Counted from the first letter of the stretch, positions 43,671 through 52,472 are shown. The stretch is 64,000 nt of DNA from Salinarimonas sp. (GCF_040111675.1 NZ_CP157794.1:1164001-1228000); one strand, 5' to 3'. Notes: generated from the letters alone by a model not told the origin. Program-made: numbers and translations.

Positions 43671-44236
43671 CGGCGCTGGCGCGAAGCAAGGCCGCCGTGC
43701 GCGGCGCGCCGGAGACGAAGCTCCTCGCCGCCAGGCCCGATGCGGTGAGCGAGGGCGGCGTGTTCGAGGGCTATGCCAGCCTGTTCGGGGTCACCGACCT
43801 CGCCAAGGACGTGGTCCAGCCCGGCGCCTTCGCCAAGAGCCTCGCCCTGCGCGGGCCGCGGGGCGTGCGCATGCTCTGGCAGCACGATCCGGCCGAGCCG
43901 ATCGGAACCTGGCTGTCGCTCAAGGAGGATGCCCGCGGGCTTCGCGTGCGCGGGCGCCTCAACCTCGCCGTCGGACGCGCCCGGGAGATCCACGCGCTGA
44001 TGCGGGAGGGCGCCATCGACGGCCTCTCCATCGGCTACCGGGCGACGAAGGCGGCGAGCGATCGCGCGTCGGGCAAGCGGCTCCTGCACGAGGTCGACCT
44101 GTGGGAGATCTCGATCGTCACCTTCCCCATGCTCCCCGCGGCGCGGGTCGCCGCGGTGAAGGGCGCGCCGCCCGGCCTCGCGGAGACCATCCGCCGGGCG
44201 GCGAAGAAGCTGTTTCCCACGCCCGCGGCGGCGTAG
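43667..44236 (+). CDS. GTA prohead protease, HK97 family (g4)
   Basis: A 189-residue serine protease of the HK97 prohead/U35 type: FEGYASLFGVTDLAKDVVQPGAF, MLWQHDPAEPIGTW (catalytic His) and the GAIDGLSIGYRA motif (catalytic Ser), then DLWEISIVTFPMLPAARV. It processes the capsid protein during head maturation. It overlaps the 45-residue gene by 4 bases. A 378-base spacer with an R3 repeat separates it from the capsid gene. Confidence 0.94.
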   Translation: MTALARSKAAVRGAPETKLLAARPDAVSEGGVFEGYASLFGVTDLAKDVVQPGAFAKSLALRGPRGVRMLWQHDPAEPIGTWLSLKEDARGLRVRGRLNLAVGRAREIHALMREGAIDGLSIGYRATKAASDRASGKRLLHEVDLWEISIVTFPMLPAARVAAVKGAPPGLAETIRRAAKKLFPTPAAA

Positions 44237-44271
44237 CCGCGGGCCGGAGGGGCCGAGCGGCCCGCACTTCT

Positions 44272-44466
44272 CCTTCCCTGTAGGGAAGGTGGCTCGGCGA
44301 AGCCGAGACGGATGGGGCGCGGCGCGAAGCGACGCGTTCCGCGAAGCGGAAGCCCCGGCGTCCGGCAATCGCGTCCGTCGATTTCGGCTGCGCCGAACGC
44401 GCGTGCCGCGCGCCCCATCCGTCACCGCGCTCTCGCGCGGCGACACCTTCCCCTACAGGGAAGGAA
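44272..44466. repeat. R3 palindrome, copy A (protease-capsid spacer)
   Basis: About 195 bp. Its ends CCTTCCCTGTAGGGAAGG and CTTCCCCTACAGGGAAGG are hairpins, and the outer ~55 bases on each side are nearly complementary (CGGATGGGGCGCGGC against GCGCCCCATCCG). The 44237-44614 spacer also holds a solo end hairpin CCTTCCCTGCAGGGAAGG (44540-44557), but no gene. Confidence 0.85.
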
Positions 44467-44614
44467 AGGCTTCGGCGCGTCTGCTGTGCTCGAGGTCGTC
44501 GTCGAGCGGACGCCCTCGGATACGGCTGCGCCCTTTTTTCCTTCCCTGCAGGGAAGGAGCGATGCGGGCCACGCACGCCACGTCTTCATCCACCCTCAAC
44601 GAGGACATCCCACC

Positions 44615-45862
44615 ATGCACGAGACCCACGACCCCTCCCCGGAAACCAAGTCCGCGGACGCGCAGGCGGCGTTCGCCGAGTTCGCGCGGGCCTTCGAGGC
44701 CTACAAGGAGGAGAACGACACGCGGCTCTCCGCGCTCGAGACGCGCGGCTCCGTCGACGTCGTCGTCGAGGAGAAGATCGCGCGCATCGACGCCTTCCTC
44801 GACGAGCAGAAGGCGCGGGCCGACCGCCTCGCGCTCGCCCGCCAGCGCCCGCCGCTGGGCCACGAGGACAAGGGTCGCGAGGACCCGCTCGCGGCCGAGC
44901 ACAAGGCCGCCTTCGACCTCTACGTCCGCTCCGGCGAGAGCGCCGGCCTCAAGCGGCTCGAGGAGAAGGCGCTCTCCGCCGGCTCCGGCCCCGACGGCGG
45001 CTATCTCGCGCCCCCGCAGGTGGAGCGCGAGGTGATCCGGCGGCTCTCCAGCCTCTCGCCGATCCGCGCCATCTCGGCGAACCGCACCATCTCGGGCGGG
45101 CTCTACAAGGTGGCGCACGCCGTGTCCGGGGCGGCCTCGGGCTGGGTGGCGGAGACCGCGGCGCGCCCCGAGACCGGCTCGCCGACGCTCGCCGAGCTCT
45201 CCTTCCCGGCGATGGAGCTCTACGCCATGCCGGCGGCGACGCAGACGCTGCTCGACGACGCCATCGTCGACATCGACCAGTGGATCGCCGACGAGGTCGA
45301 GACCGCCTTCGCCGAGCAGGAGGGCGCGGCCTTCGTCAACGGCGACGGCGTGGCGAAGCCCACGGGCTTCCTCGCCTACCCGACGGCGGCGGACGCCTCC
45401 TGGTCGTGGGGCAATCTCGGCTTCATCGCCACCGGGGCGGCGGGCGCCTTCCCGGCCGCGGACCCGTCCGACGTGCTCGTCGACCTGATCTACGCGCTCA
45501 AGAGCGGATATCGGCAGAACGCGTCCTTCGTGATGAACCGCAAGACGCAGGCCGTGGTCCGCAAGTTCAAGGACGGCCAGGGCCATTATCTCTGGCAGCC
45601 GCCGGCGGGCCCCGGCCAGTCCGCGAGCCTGATGGGCTTCCCCGTGGTCGAGGCCGAGGACATGCCGGACATCGCGGCCGGCGAGGACGCGATCGCCTTC
45701 GGCGACTTCAAGCGCGGCTACCTGGTGGTGGACCGGGCGGGCGTGCGCATCCTGCGCGACCCGTATTCCGCCAAGCCCTACGTCCTGTTCTACACGACGA
45801 AGCGCGTCGGCGGCGGCGTGCAGGACTTCGCCGCGATCAAGCTCCTGCGCTTCGCGGCGTGA
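44615..45862 (+). CDS. GTA major capsid protein, HK97 fold (g5)
   Basis: A 415-residue protein. A coiled-coil N-terminal delta-domain (residues ~15-80) is removed in HK97-type heads. The capsid fold has GGYLAPPQVEREVIRRL, WVAETAARPETGSP, MPAATQTLLDDAIVDIDQWI, FVNGDGVAKPTGFL and GDFKRGYLVVDRAGVRILRD. It forms the small GTA head. Its stop is only 2 bases from the stop of a convergent serine protease gene. Confidence 0.96.
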   Translation: MHETHDPSPETKSADAQAAFAEFARAFEAYKEENDTRLSALETRGSVDVVVEEKIARIDAFLDEQKARADRLALARQRPPLGHEDKGREDPLAAEHKAAFDLYVRSGESAGLKRLEEKALSAGSGPDGGYLAPPQVEREVIRRLSSLSPIRAISANRTISGGLYKVAHAVSGAASGWVAETAARPETGSPTLAELSFPAMELYAMPAATQTLLDDAIVDIDQWIADEVETAFAEQEGAAFVNGDGVAKPTGFLAYPTAADASWSWGNLGFIATGAAGAFPAADPSDVLVDLIYALKSGYRQNASFVMNRKTQAVVRKFKDGQGHYLWQPPAGPGQSASLMGFPVVEAEDMPDIAAGEDAIAFGDFKRGYLVVDRAGVRILRDPYSAKPYVLFYTTKRVGGGVQDFAAIKLLRFAA

Positions 45863-45864
45863 TC

Positions 45865-46734
45865 TCAGCGCGTGTCGACGTAGGAGCCGGGCGTCGGGGT
45901 GATGTCGATCGGCTGCGGCGGGCCCTCGGGCACGACGCGGTCGAGATCGCGGATGCGCGCGGCGATCCAGCGCTGATGGGGGACGAGCGGCGTGATCGCC
46001 GTGAGCCCGCCGCAGGCGGCGCCGCGCGTGTCCGAGAAGGCGCCCGACGACCAGGAGATGATCCCGTCGAGGCGGTAGCCCCCCGGCGCGCCCGCGAGCA
46101 GCGGGCCGCCGGAATCGCCCTGGCAGGCGCCCGCGCCCTCGCTCTCGCCGAGGCGCTCGGGGTCCGCCGCCATGATCATGCGGTTGCCGAGCCGCGCCTC
46201 GCCCATCACCACGACGTAGGTGAAGCGCAAGGTGCGGGCGGTCGATTTCTGGCGGAAGCGGGTCGTGCCGTAGCCGGCGATGGTCGCGTCGGAGCCGGCG
46301 GAGGGCGTGCGGGCGCGCGCCACGTCGAAGGGCGCGAAGTCGGCCGCGAGGCGGCGGTCGAGCTTGAGCAGGGCGAGATCGACGCCGGGCTGCTCGCGCG
46401 GCGGGATCGAGGGCACGAAGCTCGGATGCAGCACGCTCGCGAGCACGCGCATCGAGATCGGCCGAAAGCCGTAATCCAGCGCGGTGACGCGGTAGTTGAC
46501 GTCCTCGATCACGCAATGCGCCGCGGTCAGCACGATGTCCTCGCGCAGCAGCACGCCGGAGCACAGCTCCCCGTCCGAGCTCTCGATGCGCACCACGCTC
46601 TCGCGCAGCCCGTCGGTCGCATCCGCAGCGCGCCCGCGCGTGATCGCCTCCGCCGGCGCGAGGCCGGCGAGCGCGCCCGAGAGGGCGAGGGAAGCCGCGA
46701 GGGCGAGACGGCGCGCCTGGAGAGGAAGGCTCAT
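45865..46734 (-). CDS. Secreted trypsin-like serine protease (S1), cargo gene 1
   Basis: A 289-residue protein with a Sec signal (residues 1-30, cleavage after AEA). The chymotrypsin triad is complete: His73 in LTAAHC, Asp119 in VDLALL and Ser208 in CQGDSGGP. It lies on the strand opposite to the GTA genes between capsid and g6, so it is not part of the structural operon. A paralogue is 1 kb away on the same strand. Possible roles are extracellular nutrition or action on the cell envelope; a link to GTA biology is unproved. Confidence 0.9.
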   Translation of the reverse strand: MSLPLQARRLALAASLALSGALAGLAPAEAITRGRAADATDGLRESVVRIESSDGELCSGVLLREDIVLTAAHCVIEDVNYRVTALDYGFRPISMRVLASVLHPSFVPSIPPREQPGVDLALLKLDRRLAADFAPFDVARARTPSAGSDATIAGYGTTRFRQKSTARTLRFTYVVVMGEARLGNRMIMAADPERLGESEGAGACQGDSGGPLLAGAPGGYRLDGIISWSSGAFSDTRGAACGGLTAITPLVPHQRWIAARIRDLDRVVPEGPPQPIDITPTPGSYVDTR

Positions 46735-46846
46735 GGGGATGAATGTGCGGCGTGGCGGGCCCGGGCGCAAGCGAAGCTTACAGGATGGGCACCGATCGCT
46801 TTGAACCGAGGTCTCGAGGGTTGTCATGCCCGCATGAATCGTGCAT

Positions 46847-47440
46847 ATGACATTTATGCACGCGGCTGGGGAGCTTGCGTTGTCGATCGGGGATCATGCT
46901 TACTTTTACGTCCTCAAGCGCAAGGCGCGCGAGGTCGTCGCCGAGGACATAAACGCCAAGATCAAGGCGGCCGGCGCGCGTGACAATTGGCGGGGCATGG
47001 AACTCGCCAGGATCGACGAGGAAGCTATCGAGTTCGCACGGCTGGAGTGGGTGCGGCACTACGGTGACGCCACGCACAATGGGTTCGCCCACAGCTGGGA
47101 GACCCTTTGGAAGAAACATCGCGCGCGACCCTCGTTCTTCGATCTGGCGGTCTGGCAGATTGTGAGCGGGCGGCGCGTGCTCCAGGCGCTCACACTCGGC
47201 AAACCGTCGAACGCCAAGACCCATCTCTGCCTTAACTGGGTGGAAAGGTCTTTCGCGCCGAACTATCTAAAGGGGGCATTGGTCCCCATATTGGCCTGTG
47301 CCGAGGAGTATGCGAAACTCCTCGGATCGTGTCGTGTTGTGATCAAGGACCCGGTTGACCCGGAAAAATACGAGAGGTACGGGTACGGCCCGTTTCACAT
47401 CAAGGGTGTGAAGGGGCGGTACCTGAGCAAGGAGCTGTGA
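46847..47440 (+). CDS. Hypothetical protein, lower-GC cargo
   Basis: A 197-residue protein (GTG 46841 would add two residues). No signal peptide or membrane helix. It begins with TFMHAAGELALSIGDHAYFYV and ends YERYGYGPFHIKGVKGRYLSKEL; the end slightly recalls acyltransferase-type proteins, which is too weak to assign. Base composition is visibly lower in GC than the flanking GTA genes, suggesting recent transfer. It is followed by one base and then a second small gene with a good ribosome binding site. Confidence 0.6.
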   Translation: MTFMHAAGELALSIGDHAYFYVLKRKAREVVAEDINAKIKAAGARDNWRGMELARIDEEAIEFARLEWVRHYGDATHNGFAHSWETLWKKHRARPSFFDLAVWQIVSGRRVLQALTLGKPSNAKTHLCLNWVERSFAPNYLKGALVPILACAEEYAKLLGSCRVVIKDPVDPEKYERYGYGPFHIKGVKGRYLSKEL

Positions 47441-47441
47441 C

Positions 47442-47690
47442 ATGACCCCGGTCGAGAAGGAACTCGGCGTTTCCGTCGAGGGCACGGACACGCTGATGGA
47501 TGCGATTGCGCAGGCTCAGGCCCGCGTCGAAGCCGTCTATGCGTCCGGTTCCCGTTCCTTCGTGTCGCGCATCCCGGACGCCGATTGGGCGACCTGGCAC
47601 CTGGTCGACGAGGAGTGCCTTGTCGAGGACCCTTGCGGGCTCGACCCCGATCCGCTCGACGACGACGAGGCGAACCTCAACGCTGCATGA
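47442..47690 (+). CDS. Hypothetical small acidic protein, lower-GC cargo
   Basis: An 82-residue acidic protein; AAGGAGCTGTGAC precedes its ATG, one base after the upstream stop. It has a helical N-terminal half and an Asp/Glu-rich C-terminus (DPCGLDPDPLDDDEANL). It could be the small partner of the preceding protein in a two-gene module. No family recognised. Confidence 0.6.
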   Translation: MTPVEKELGVSVEGTDTLMDAIAQAQARVEAVYASGSRSFVSRIPDADWATWHLVDEECLVEDPCGLDPDPLDDDEANLNAA

Positions 47691-47713
47691 GTCGTGCTCA
47701 TAGCGAGTCATTG

Positions 47714-47748
47714 CGAGAGGCCCGCTTCGGCGGGCCTTTCGCGTTTTC
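47714..47748 (+). terminator. Intrinsic terminator of the two-gene cargo cassette
   Basis: AGGCCCGC, loop TTCG, GCGGGCCT (47718-47737), extended by CGA/TCG with a bulge, then TTTCGCGTTTTC. It closes the cassette 24 bases after the small gene, so the cassette is transcribed separately from g6. Confidence 0.85.
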
Positions 47749-47757
47749 GGGCGTGCG

Positions 47758-48510
47758 TCACCGCCACTCCGCCTCGCGCCCCCAGCGCGCCAGCGTCGCG
47801 TCGACGAAATCGCGCTGCGGGCCGAGCAGCACGCCCTGGCTGACGTCGCCGCAGGCGGCGCCGTTCGCGCCGCGGGTCCACGACGTCACCGCGAAGACCG
47901 CGCCGCCGCGGAGGATCGGGCCGCCGGAATCGCCGTGGCAGGCCCCGGCGCCGCCGGCGGAGAGCCAGACCAGGATGGTCGAGGGGCCGTAGGGCTCGAT
48001 CACCGACAGGCGGGCGCGCCGGAGCGTTCCGCCCGTGAGGCGCCCCGCCTCGCCCTCCTGCGAGACGCCGTAGCCGACGAGGTCGACCGTCTCGCCGGCC
48101 GGCGCCGTCGCGGCCGCGAGCGCGGCCGGGCGGAAGCCGCGGGGCAGCGGCTCGGCGAGGCGAACGAGCGCGAGGTCGATCGAGCGCCGGCGGCCCGCGA
48201 TGGCGCCCGCGTCGTAGCCCGGATGGAGCGCGATCTCGGCGATCTCGGCGAGGATCGGCGCGCCCGACGGATCGCGCCAATGGGCGCGGTGCTCGGCGGC
48301 GCCGGCGACGCAATGGGCGGCGGTCGCGACCGCGTCGGGCGCGACGACGACGCCCGAGCAGGCCCCGCCGTTCGACGACAGGATCATCACGATCGAGGCG
48401 GCGATCGGCCCGGTCTCGGGCCCGCCGCCGATCACCGCGCGCGCCGGCGAGAGCGCCAGCGCGAGCATCAGGCAGGCCGCCGCGAAGGCGGCCGAAACGC
48501 CACGTCTCAC
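47758..48510 (-). CDS. Secreted trypsin-like serine protease (S1), cargo gene 2
   Basis: A 250-residue paralogue of the protease at 45865. It has a Sec signal (residues 1-25) and then VIGGGPETG, like the activation N-terminus of S1 enzymes. The triad is His66 in TAAHC, Asp112 in IDLALV and Ser195 in CHGDSGGP. GTG 48510 follows AGGAGATCTCTCG. It is divergent from g6, 32 bases away. Confidence 0.88.
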   Translation of the reverse strand: MRRGVSAAFAAACLMLALALSPARAVIGGGPETGPIAASIVMILSSNGGACSGVVVAPDAVATAAHCVAGAAEHRAHWRDPSGAPILAEIAEIALHPGYDAGAIAGRRRSIDLALVRLAEPLPRGFRPAALAAATAPAGETVDLVGYGVSQEGEAGRLTGGTLRRARLSVIEPYGPSTILVWLSAGGAGACHGDSGGPILRGGAVFAVTSWTRGANGAACGDVSQGVLLGPQRDFVDATLARWGREAEWR

Positions 48511-48542
48511 CGAGAGATCTCCTGAACGAACCGGAGGGAACC

Positions 48543-49109
48543 ATGATCCCCCTATATCTCGCCGGCCCCGCCGTCGAGCCCGTCGGCGTGCCCGAGATGC
48601 GCGACTTCCTGCGCCTCGATCACATGGACGAGGACGCGCTGCTGGGCGCGCTCCTGAAGGCCGCGCGCCTCGTGATCGAGGCGACGACGCGGCTCGTCGT
48701 GCTCGAGCAGACCTGGCGGATCGCGCTCGAGCGTGTTCCCGCGGACGGCGTGGTGCGCCTCCCGCTCGCGCCGATCCGCGCCGTCTCCGAGGTACGCGTC
48801 TTCGACGCCGCCGGCGCGGCGAGCGTGCTCGCGACCGCCGACTGGCGGCTGGAGACGCGGGCCGATCCGGCCAAGGTGATCCTCTCCGGCGCGGGGCTGG
48901 AGGCCACGGGCGGGCTCGAGATCGACCTCGCGGCGGGCTACGGCGCCGCGCCGGAGGCCGCGCCCGCGCCGCTCGTCCAGGCGATCCGGCTTCTCGCGGC
49001 GCACTGGTTCGAGAATCGCGGCGACGGCCCGCCTCCGACGGAGAAGGCGAGCCTGCCCCTCGACGTCGCGGCCCTGATCGCGCCGTTCCGGCGCCTGCGC
49101 ATGGGGTGA
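48543..49109 (+). CDS. GTA head-tail connector protein (g6)
   Basis: A 188-residue protein of the phage gp6/phiE125 gp8 adaptor type: PEMRDFLRLDHMDEDALLGALLKAARLVIEATT and, near the end, VQAIRLLAAHWFENR. It binds under the portal as the adaptor ring. GGAGGGAACC precedes ATG 48543. It begins the second structural block g6-g11, transcribed without large gaps. Confidence 0.93.
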   Translation: MIPLYLAGPAVEPVGVPEMRDFLRLDHMDEDALLGALLKAARLVIEATTRLVVLEQTWRIALERVPADGVVRLPLAPIRAVSEVRVFDAAGAASVLATADWRLETRADPAKVILSGAGLEATGGLEIDLAAGYGAAPEAAPAPLVQAIRLLAAHWFENRGDGPPPTEKASLPLDVAALIAPFRRLRMG

Positions 49110-49113
49110 GGCG

Positions 49114-49449
49114 ATGAAGCCGCGACGCACCGCGATCGGCGCCCGCCGGCGCCTGTTCACCCTCGACCTGCCGCAGGAGAGCCCCGACGGCTTCGGCGGC
49201 GTGATCCGCACCTTCCAGCCCGGGCCTCGGGTGTGGGGCGCCATCGAGGCGCTCGACCTCGACGAGCGCGAGCGCGCCGGCCGGCCCGAGGAGGCCGTGA
49301 CGCACCGCGTGCGCCTGCGCCACCGCGCCGACGTCGACGGGCGCATGCGCCTGATCCTCGGCGCGCGCCGCTTCCGGATCCGCGCGGCGACGGACCCCGA
49401 CGGAATGCGGCGCGAGACCGTCTGCCTCGTGGAGGAGATCAAGCCGTGA
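49114..49449 (+). CDS. GTA head-closure/head-tail joining protein (g7)
   Basis: A 111-residue protein with the fold pattern of phage head-tail joining proteins: RRRLFTLDLPQESPDGFGG, WGAIEALDLDERERAGR and ILGARRFRIRAATDPDG. It starts 4 bases after g6 and overlaps g8 by 4 bases. It is probably the stopper under the adaptor. Confidence 0.9.
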   Translation: MKPRRTAIGARRRLFTLDLPQESPDGFGGVIRTFQPGPRVWGAIEALDLDERERAGRPEEAVTHRVRLRHRADVDGRMRLILGARRFRIRAATDPDGMRRETVCLVEEIKP

Positions 49450-49865
49450 GCGATCCCGGACCCGTCCTCGCGCTGCGCACGGCGATCCTCGCCGCCCTCG
49501 GCGCGGACCAGGCGCTCGCCGACCTGTTCGGCGGGAGCGTGCGCCTGCACGACGAGCCGCCCCGCGGCGCGCTGCCGGTCTACGCGCTGTTCGGCCGCGC
49601 CGTCGCGCGGGACGCCTCCAGCGAGGGCGTGCGGGCGCATGCGCAGGAGGCGGACATCGTCGTGTGGTCGCGCCCCGGCTCGGCCGCGGCGGGCCTCGCC
49701 GTCGCCGACCGGATCGCGACGCTCCTCGACGACGCCGATCTCGCGCTTTCCGGCCACCGGCTGATCCGGCTGCGCGTCGCCGAGAGCGGCGCGACCCGCG
49801 ATCCCGGGTCCGGCGCGGCGCGGGCCTGGCTCAAGCTCACCGCGCTCACCGAAGCACTCACCTGA
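49446..49865 (+). CDS. GTA tail terminator, DUF3168 (g8)
   Basis: A 139-residue protein with GTG start in the GTGA overlap with g7. LRTAILAALGADQALADLFG and ARAWLKLTALTEAL are typical of DUF3168 tail-terminator proteins, which cap the tail tube where it meets the head. Confidence 0.9.
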   Translation: MSDPGPVLALRTAILAALGADQALADLFGGSVRLHDEPPRGALPVYALFGRAVARDASSEGVRAHAQEADIVVWSRPGSAAAGLAVADRIATLLDDADLALSGHRLIRLRVAESGATRDPGSGAARAWLKLTALTEALT

Positions 49866-49895
49866 CTTGGGCGCTCACCTGACGGAGACGGACAC

Positions 49896-50306
49896 ATGGC
49901 GGCGCAGAAGGGCAAGGACCTCCTCATCAAGATCGACGACGGCACGGGCGTCTTCGTCACGATCGCGGGCCTGCGGGCGCGGCAGATCGCGCTCAACGCG
50001 GACATCGTCGACGTAACCAACGCCGAGAGCGCCGGGCGCTGGCGCGAGCTGCTCGCGGGCGCCGGCGTGCGCCGGGCGGCGATCGCGGGCTCCGGGGTGT
50101 TCCGGGACCAGGCCTCCGACGCGCTGATGCGCGCGGTGTTCTTCGCCGGCGAGATCCGCGCCTACGAGGCGATCGTGCCGGATTTCGGCACGCTGACAGG
50201 CCCGTTCCAGATCACCGGCCTCGAATATCGGGGCGAGCACGCCGGCGAGGTGACCTTCGAGGCCGCCTTCGAATCGGCGGGCGAGATCGCCTTCGCGGCG
50301 CTCTGA
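49896..50306 (+). CDS. GTA major tail protein (g9)
   Basis: A 136-residue tail-tube protein: AAQKGKDLLIKIDDGTGVFV, NADIVDVTNAESAGRWREL and YRGEHAGEVTFEAAFESAGE. Length matches RcGTA g9 and TP901-1-type tube proteins. It polymerises into the tail tube. Confidence 0.93.
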   Translation: MAAQKGKDLLIKIDDGTGVFVTIAGLRARQIALNADIVDVTNAESAGRWRELLAGAGVRRAAIAGSGVFRDQASDALMRAVFFAGEIRAYEAIVPDFGTLTGPFQITGLEYRGEHAGEVTFEAAFESAGEIAFAAL

Positions 50307-50322
50307 GCGGGGAGGGGAGACG

Positions 50323-50670
50323 ATGGCGAACGCACGACGCGGCGACGTCGCCGTGACGATCGGCGGCGAGACCTGGACGCTGCGCATCACGCTCGGCGCG
50401 CTGGCCGAGCTCGAGGACGCGCTCTGCGCCGAGGATCTCGGCGCGCTGGCGGCGCGGCTGGCGGAGGGGCGGCTCAAGGCGCGCGACCTCGTTTCGATCC
50501 TCGGCGCGGCGCTTCGTGGGGGCGGTCGGGAGATCTCCGACGCGGAGATCGCGGCGCTGCCGCTCGAGCACGGGCTCGAGCCCCTCGCCCGGGCGGCGAT
50601 GGAGGCCCTGGCGCGGGCCTTCGGCACGGCGGGGGAGGGCGCGGGAAACCCTCCGCCGGCGCGGGCGTGA
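50323..50670 (+). CDS. GTA tail assembly protein (g10, GTA-gp10 family)
   Basis: A 115-residue protein: RRGDVAVTIGGETWTLRITL and LGALAELEDALCAEDLGALA are the typical start of the gene transfer agent gp10 family, thought to be a tail assembly chaperone. GGGGAGGGGAGACG precedes its ATG. It overlaps g10.1 by 4 bases, as chaperone pairs commonly do. Confidence 0.92.
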   Translation: MANARRGDVAVTIGGETWTLRITLGALAELEDALCAEDLGALAARLAEGRLKARDLVSILGAALRGGGREISDAEIAALPLEHGLEPLARAAMEALARAFGTAGEGAGNPPPARA

Positions 50671-50870
50671 GCGCGGCGCCCGCGCCGTTTCCCTGGGACG
50701 ACGTACTGGCCGCCGCTCTCGGCGGGCTCGGCTGGACGCCGGAGACGCTCTGGCGCGCGACGCCGCGCGAGCTCGCGGCCGCGCTCGCGGTCCGCTTCGG
50801 CGCAGGCCGGGACGCGCCGTCGCGGGAGGCGCTCGCCGCCCTGATGGCGGCCCATCCCGATCGGACTTGA
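50667..50870 (+). CDS. GTA tail assembly chaperone (g10.1, DUF2376-like)
   Basis: A 67-residue protein: FPWDDVLAAALGGLGWTPETLWRATPREL is the hallmark of this small family downstream of g10. It starts in the GTGA overlap with g10. It probably assists tape measure folding. Confidence 0.88.
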   Translation: MSAAPAPFPWDDVLAAALGGLGWTPETLWRATPRELAAALAVRFGAGRDAPSREALAALMAAHPDRT

Positions 50871-50883
50871 GAGAGAGGCGACG

Positions 50884-51468
50884 ATGTTCGGCGAGAGCGA
50901 GAACCCCTTCACCGGCCCCCTGATGCCGGCCGAGCGCGCGCAGGAGATCGCGCGCCTCACCCAGCTCACCGAACGGCTCGGCGCGAGCTTCGCGTCGACC
51001 TTCGCGCGCGGCGTGTCCGAGGGACGGCGCTTCGACGACATGCTGCGGCAGATGGGCCGCTCGCTCGTCGACATCGGCCTCAAGGCGGCGCTCTCGCCGC
51101 TGCAGCAGGCCCTGTCCGGCGGCGTCTCGCGGCTCATCGGCGGGATCTTCCACCCGGGCCCGGGGACGGCCTTCCCGCCGCTGCCGCCGGTGCGGCCCTT
51201 CGCCAAGGGCGGGGTGGTGGCCGCGCCGACCTACTTTCCGCTCGGCGGCGGGCTCGGCCTGATGGGCGAGCGCGGGGCGGAGGCGATCCTGCCGCTGGCG
51301 CGTGGGCCGGACGGGCGGCTCGGCGTGCGCGCCGGCGCCAGCGGGGGTCGCGCGCCGACGATCAACGTGACGATCAACACGCCGGATGCGGAGAGCTTCC
51401 GCCGCTCCGAGGCGCAGGTCGCCGCGGCGCTCGCCCGCGCGGTGTCGCGTGGGCGGCGCGCGCTCTGA
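50884..51468 (+). CDS. GTA tail tape measure protein (g11)
   Basis: A 194-residue protein, as short as RcGTA g11 and far shorter than siphophage tape measures, in agreement with a short GTA tail. It has a helical N-terminal half and a C-terminal PFAKGGVVAAPTYFPLGGGLGLMGERGAEAILPL segment that is widespread in tape measure C-termini. ATG 50884 follows GAGAGAGGCG. Confidence 0.9.
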   Translation: MFGESENPFTGPLMPAERAQEIARLTQLTERLGASFASTFARGVSEGRRFDDMLRQMGRSLVDIGLKAALSPLQQALSGGVSRLIGGIFHPGPGTAFPPLPPVRPFAKGGVVAAPTYFPLGGGLGLMGERGAEAILPLARGPDGRLGVRAGASGGRAPTINVTINTPDAESFRRSEAQVAAALARAVSRGRRAL

Positions 51469-51470
51469 CC

Positions 51471-51716
51471 TCAGGCCGCGGCGGCCGAGAGCATCGCCGC
51501 GATCTCGTCCTTGAGCACGAGGCGCTTGCGGCGCAGGTCCTGCTCCACCTCCTCGGAGGCCGGCTCGACCCGGGTCTCGATGCGGTGAATCTGCCGGTTG
51601 AGCTCATGATACTCGTCGGCGAGCCGCGCGAAATGCGCGTTCGAGGTCTTCAGGTCGTGGATCTGCTCCACGGCCTCGGGGAACTCCTCGGCGAGCTCGT
51701 GGGGGACATGGCTCAT
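51471..51716 (-). CDS. YdcH/DUF465 family protein
   Basis: An 81-residue, highly charged helical protein (HELAEEFPEAVEQIHDLK, FARLADEYHELNRQIHRIE) typical of DUF465. It lies on the minus strand between g11 and g12, 2 bases from the g11 stop, preceded by GAAGGAAGCACG. Such genes are common in Alphaproteobacteria and their role is unknown. It splits the GTA structural block, as the proteases do. Confidence 0.88.
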   Translation of the reverse strand: MSHVPHELAEEFPEAVEQIHDLKTSNAHFARLADEYHELNRQIHRIETRVEPASEEVEQDLRRKRLVLKDEIAAMLSAAAA

Positions 51717-51835
51717 CGTGCTTCCTTCCTTCTCGTGCGATCGGCCGCCGCTGCGACCGTCTGGCGTCACCCTGCCGCAAGCGCGGTCGCCGGCGCTTTG
51801 CGCGAGGTCAAACCATCCGCGTTCGGGAGACGACG

Positions 51836-52471
51836 ATGCAGGATTTCCACGAGGTGCGCTTTCCGCTCGACGTGGCGCTCGGCAGCCGCGGCGGGCCGAC
51901 GCGGCGCACAGAGATCGTCACGCTCGCCTCGGGCCGCGAGCACCGCAACGCGCGCTGGGCGCATTCGCGCCGGCGCTGGGAGGCGGGGCTCGGCGTGCGC
52001 ACGCTCGACGCGCTCGACGCGGTGATCGCCTTCTTCGAGGAGCGGCGGGGCCGGCTGATCGGCTTTCGCCTGCACGACCGTACCGACTGGAAGAGCTCCG
52101 CCCCCTCCGCGGAGCCCGCCGCGACGGACCAGGCGATCGGGATCGGGGACGGCGCGCGCATCGCCTTCCAGCTGACGAAGACCTATGGCGGCGCGCACCT
52201 GCCCTATCTGCGCACCATCGCCAAGCCGGTGGCGGGGAGCGTCCTCGTCGCGGTGGACGGCGTCGCTCTGGCGGAGAGCGTCGGCTTCTCCGTCGACGCG
52301 ACGACCGGGATCGTCACGCTCGCGACGCCGCCGCCGCCGGGCGCGGCGGTGAGCGCGGGCTTCGCCTTCGACACGCCGGCGCGCTTCGACACCGACGCGC
52401 TCGAGATCGACCTCGCCGCGTTCGCGGCGGGCGCGGTGCCGGAGATCCCGCTGGTGGAGATCGTTGCGTGA
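51836..52471 (+). CDS. GTA distal tail protein, DUF2460 (g12)
   Basis: A 211-residue protein: FHEVRFPLDVALGSRGGPTRRTEIVTL, ARWAHSRRRWEAGLGVRTLD-like and FFEERRGRLIGFRLHDRTDWKS identify DUF2460, the distal tail ring. GGGAGACGACG precedes ATG. A degraded copy of its C-terminal 22 codons lies at 53012-53080. Confidence 0.94.
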   Translation: MQDFHEVRFPLDVALGSRGGPTRRTEIVTLASGREHRNARWAHSRRRWEAGLGVRTLDALDAVIAFFEERRGRLIGFRLHDRTDWKSSAPSAEPAATDQAIGIGDGARIAFQLTKTYGGAHLPYLRTIAKPVAGSVLVAVDGVALAESVGFSVDATTGIVTLATPPPPGAAVSAGFAFDTPARFDTDALEIDLAAFAAGAVPEIPLVEIVA

Positions 52472-52472
52472 C

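Noticed and set aside
46790..46846. A sigma-70 promoter for the lower-GC cassette (TTGTCA ... TATGAC)
   Set aside because: The spacing is 19 bases and the -10 overlaps the start codon region, so support is insufficient.
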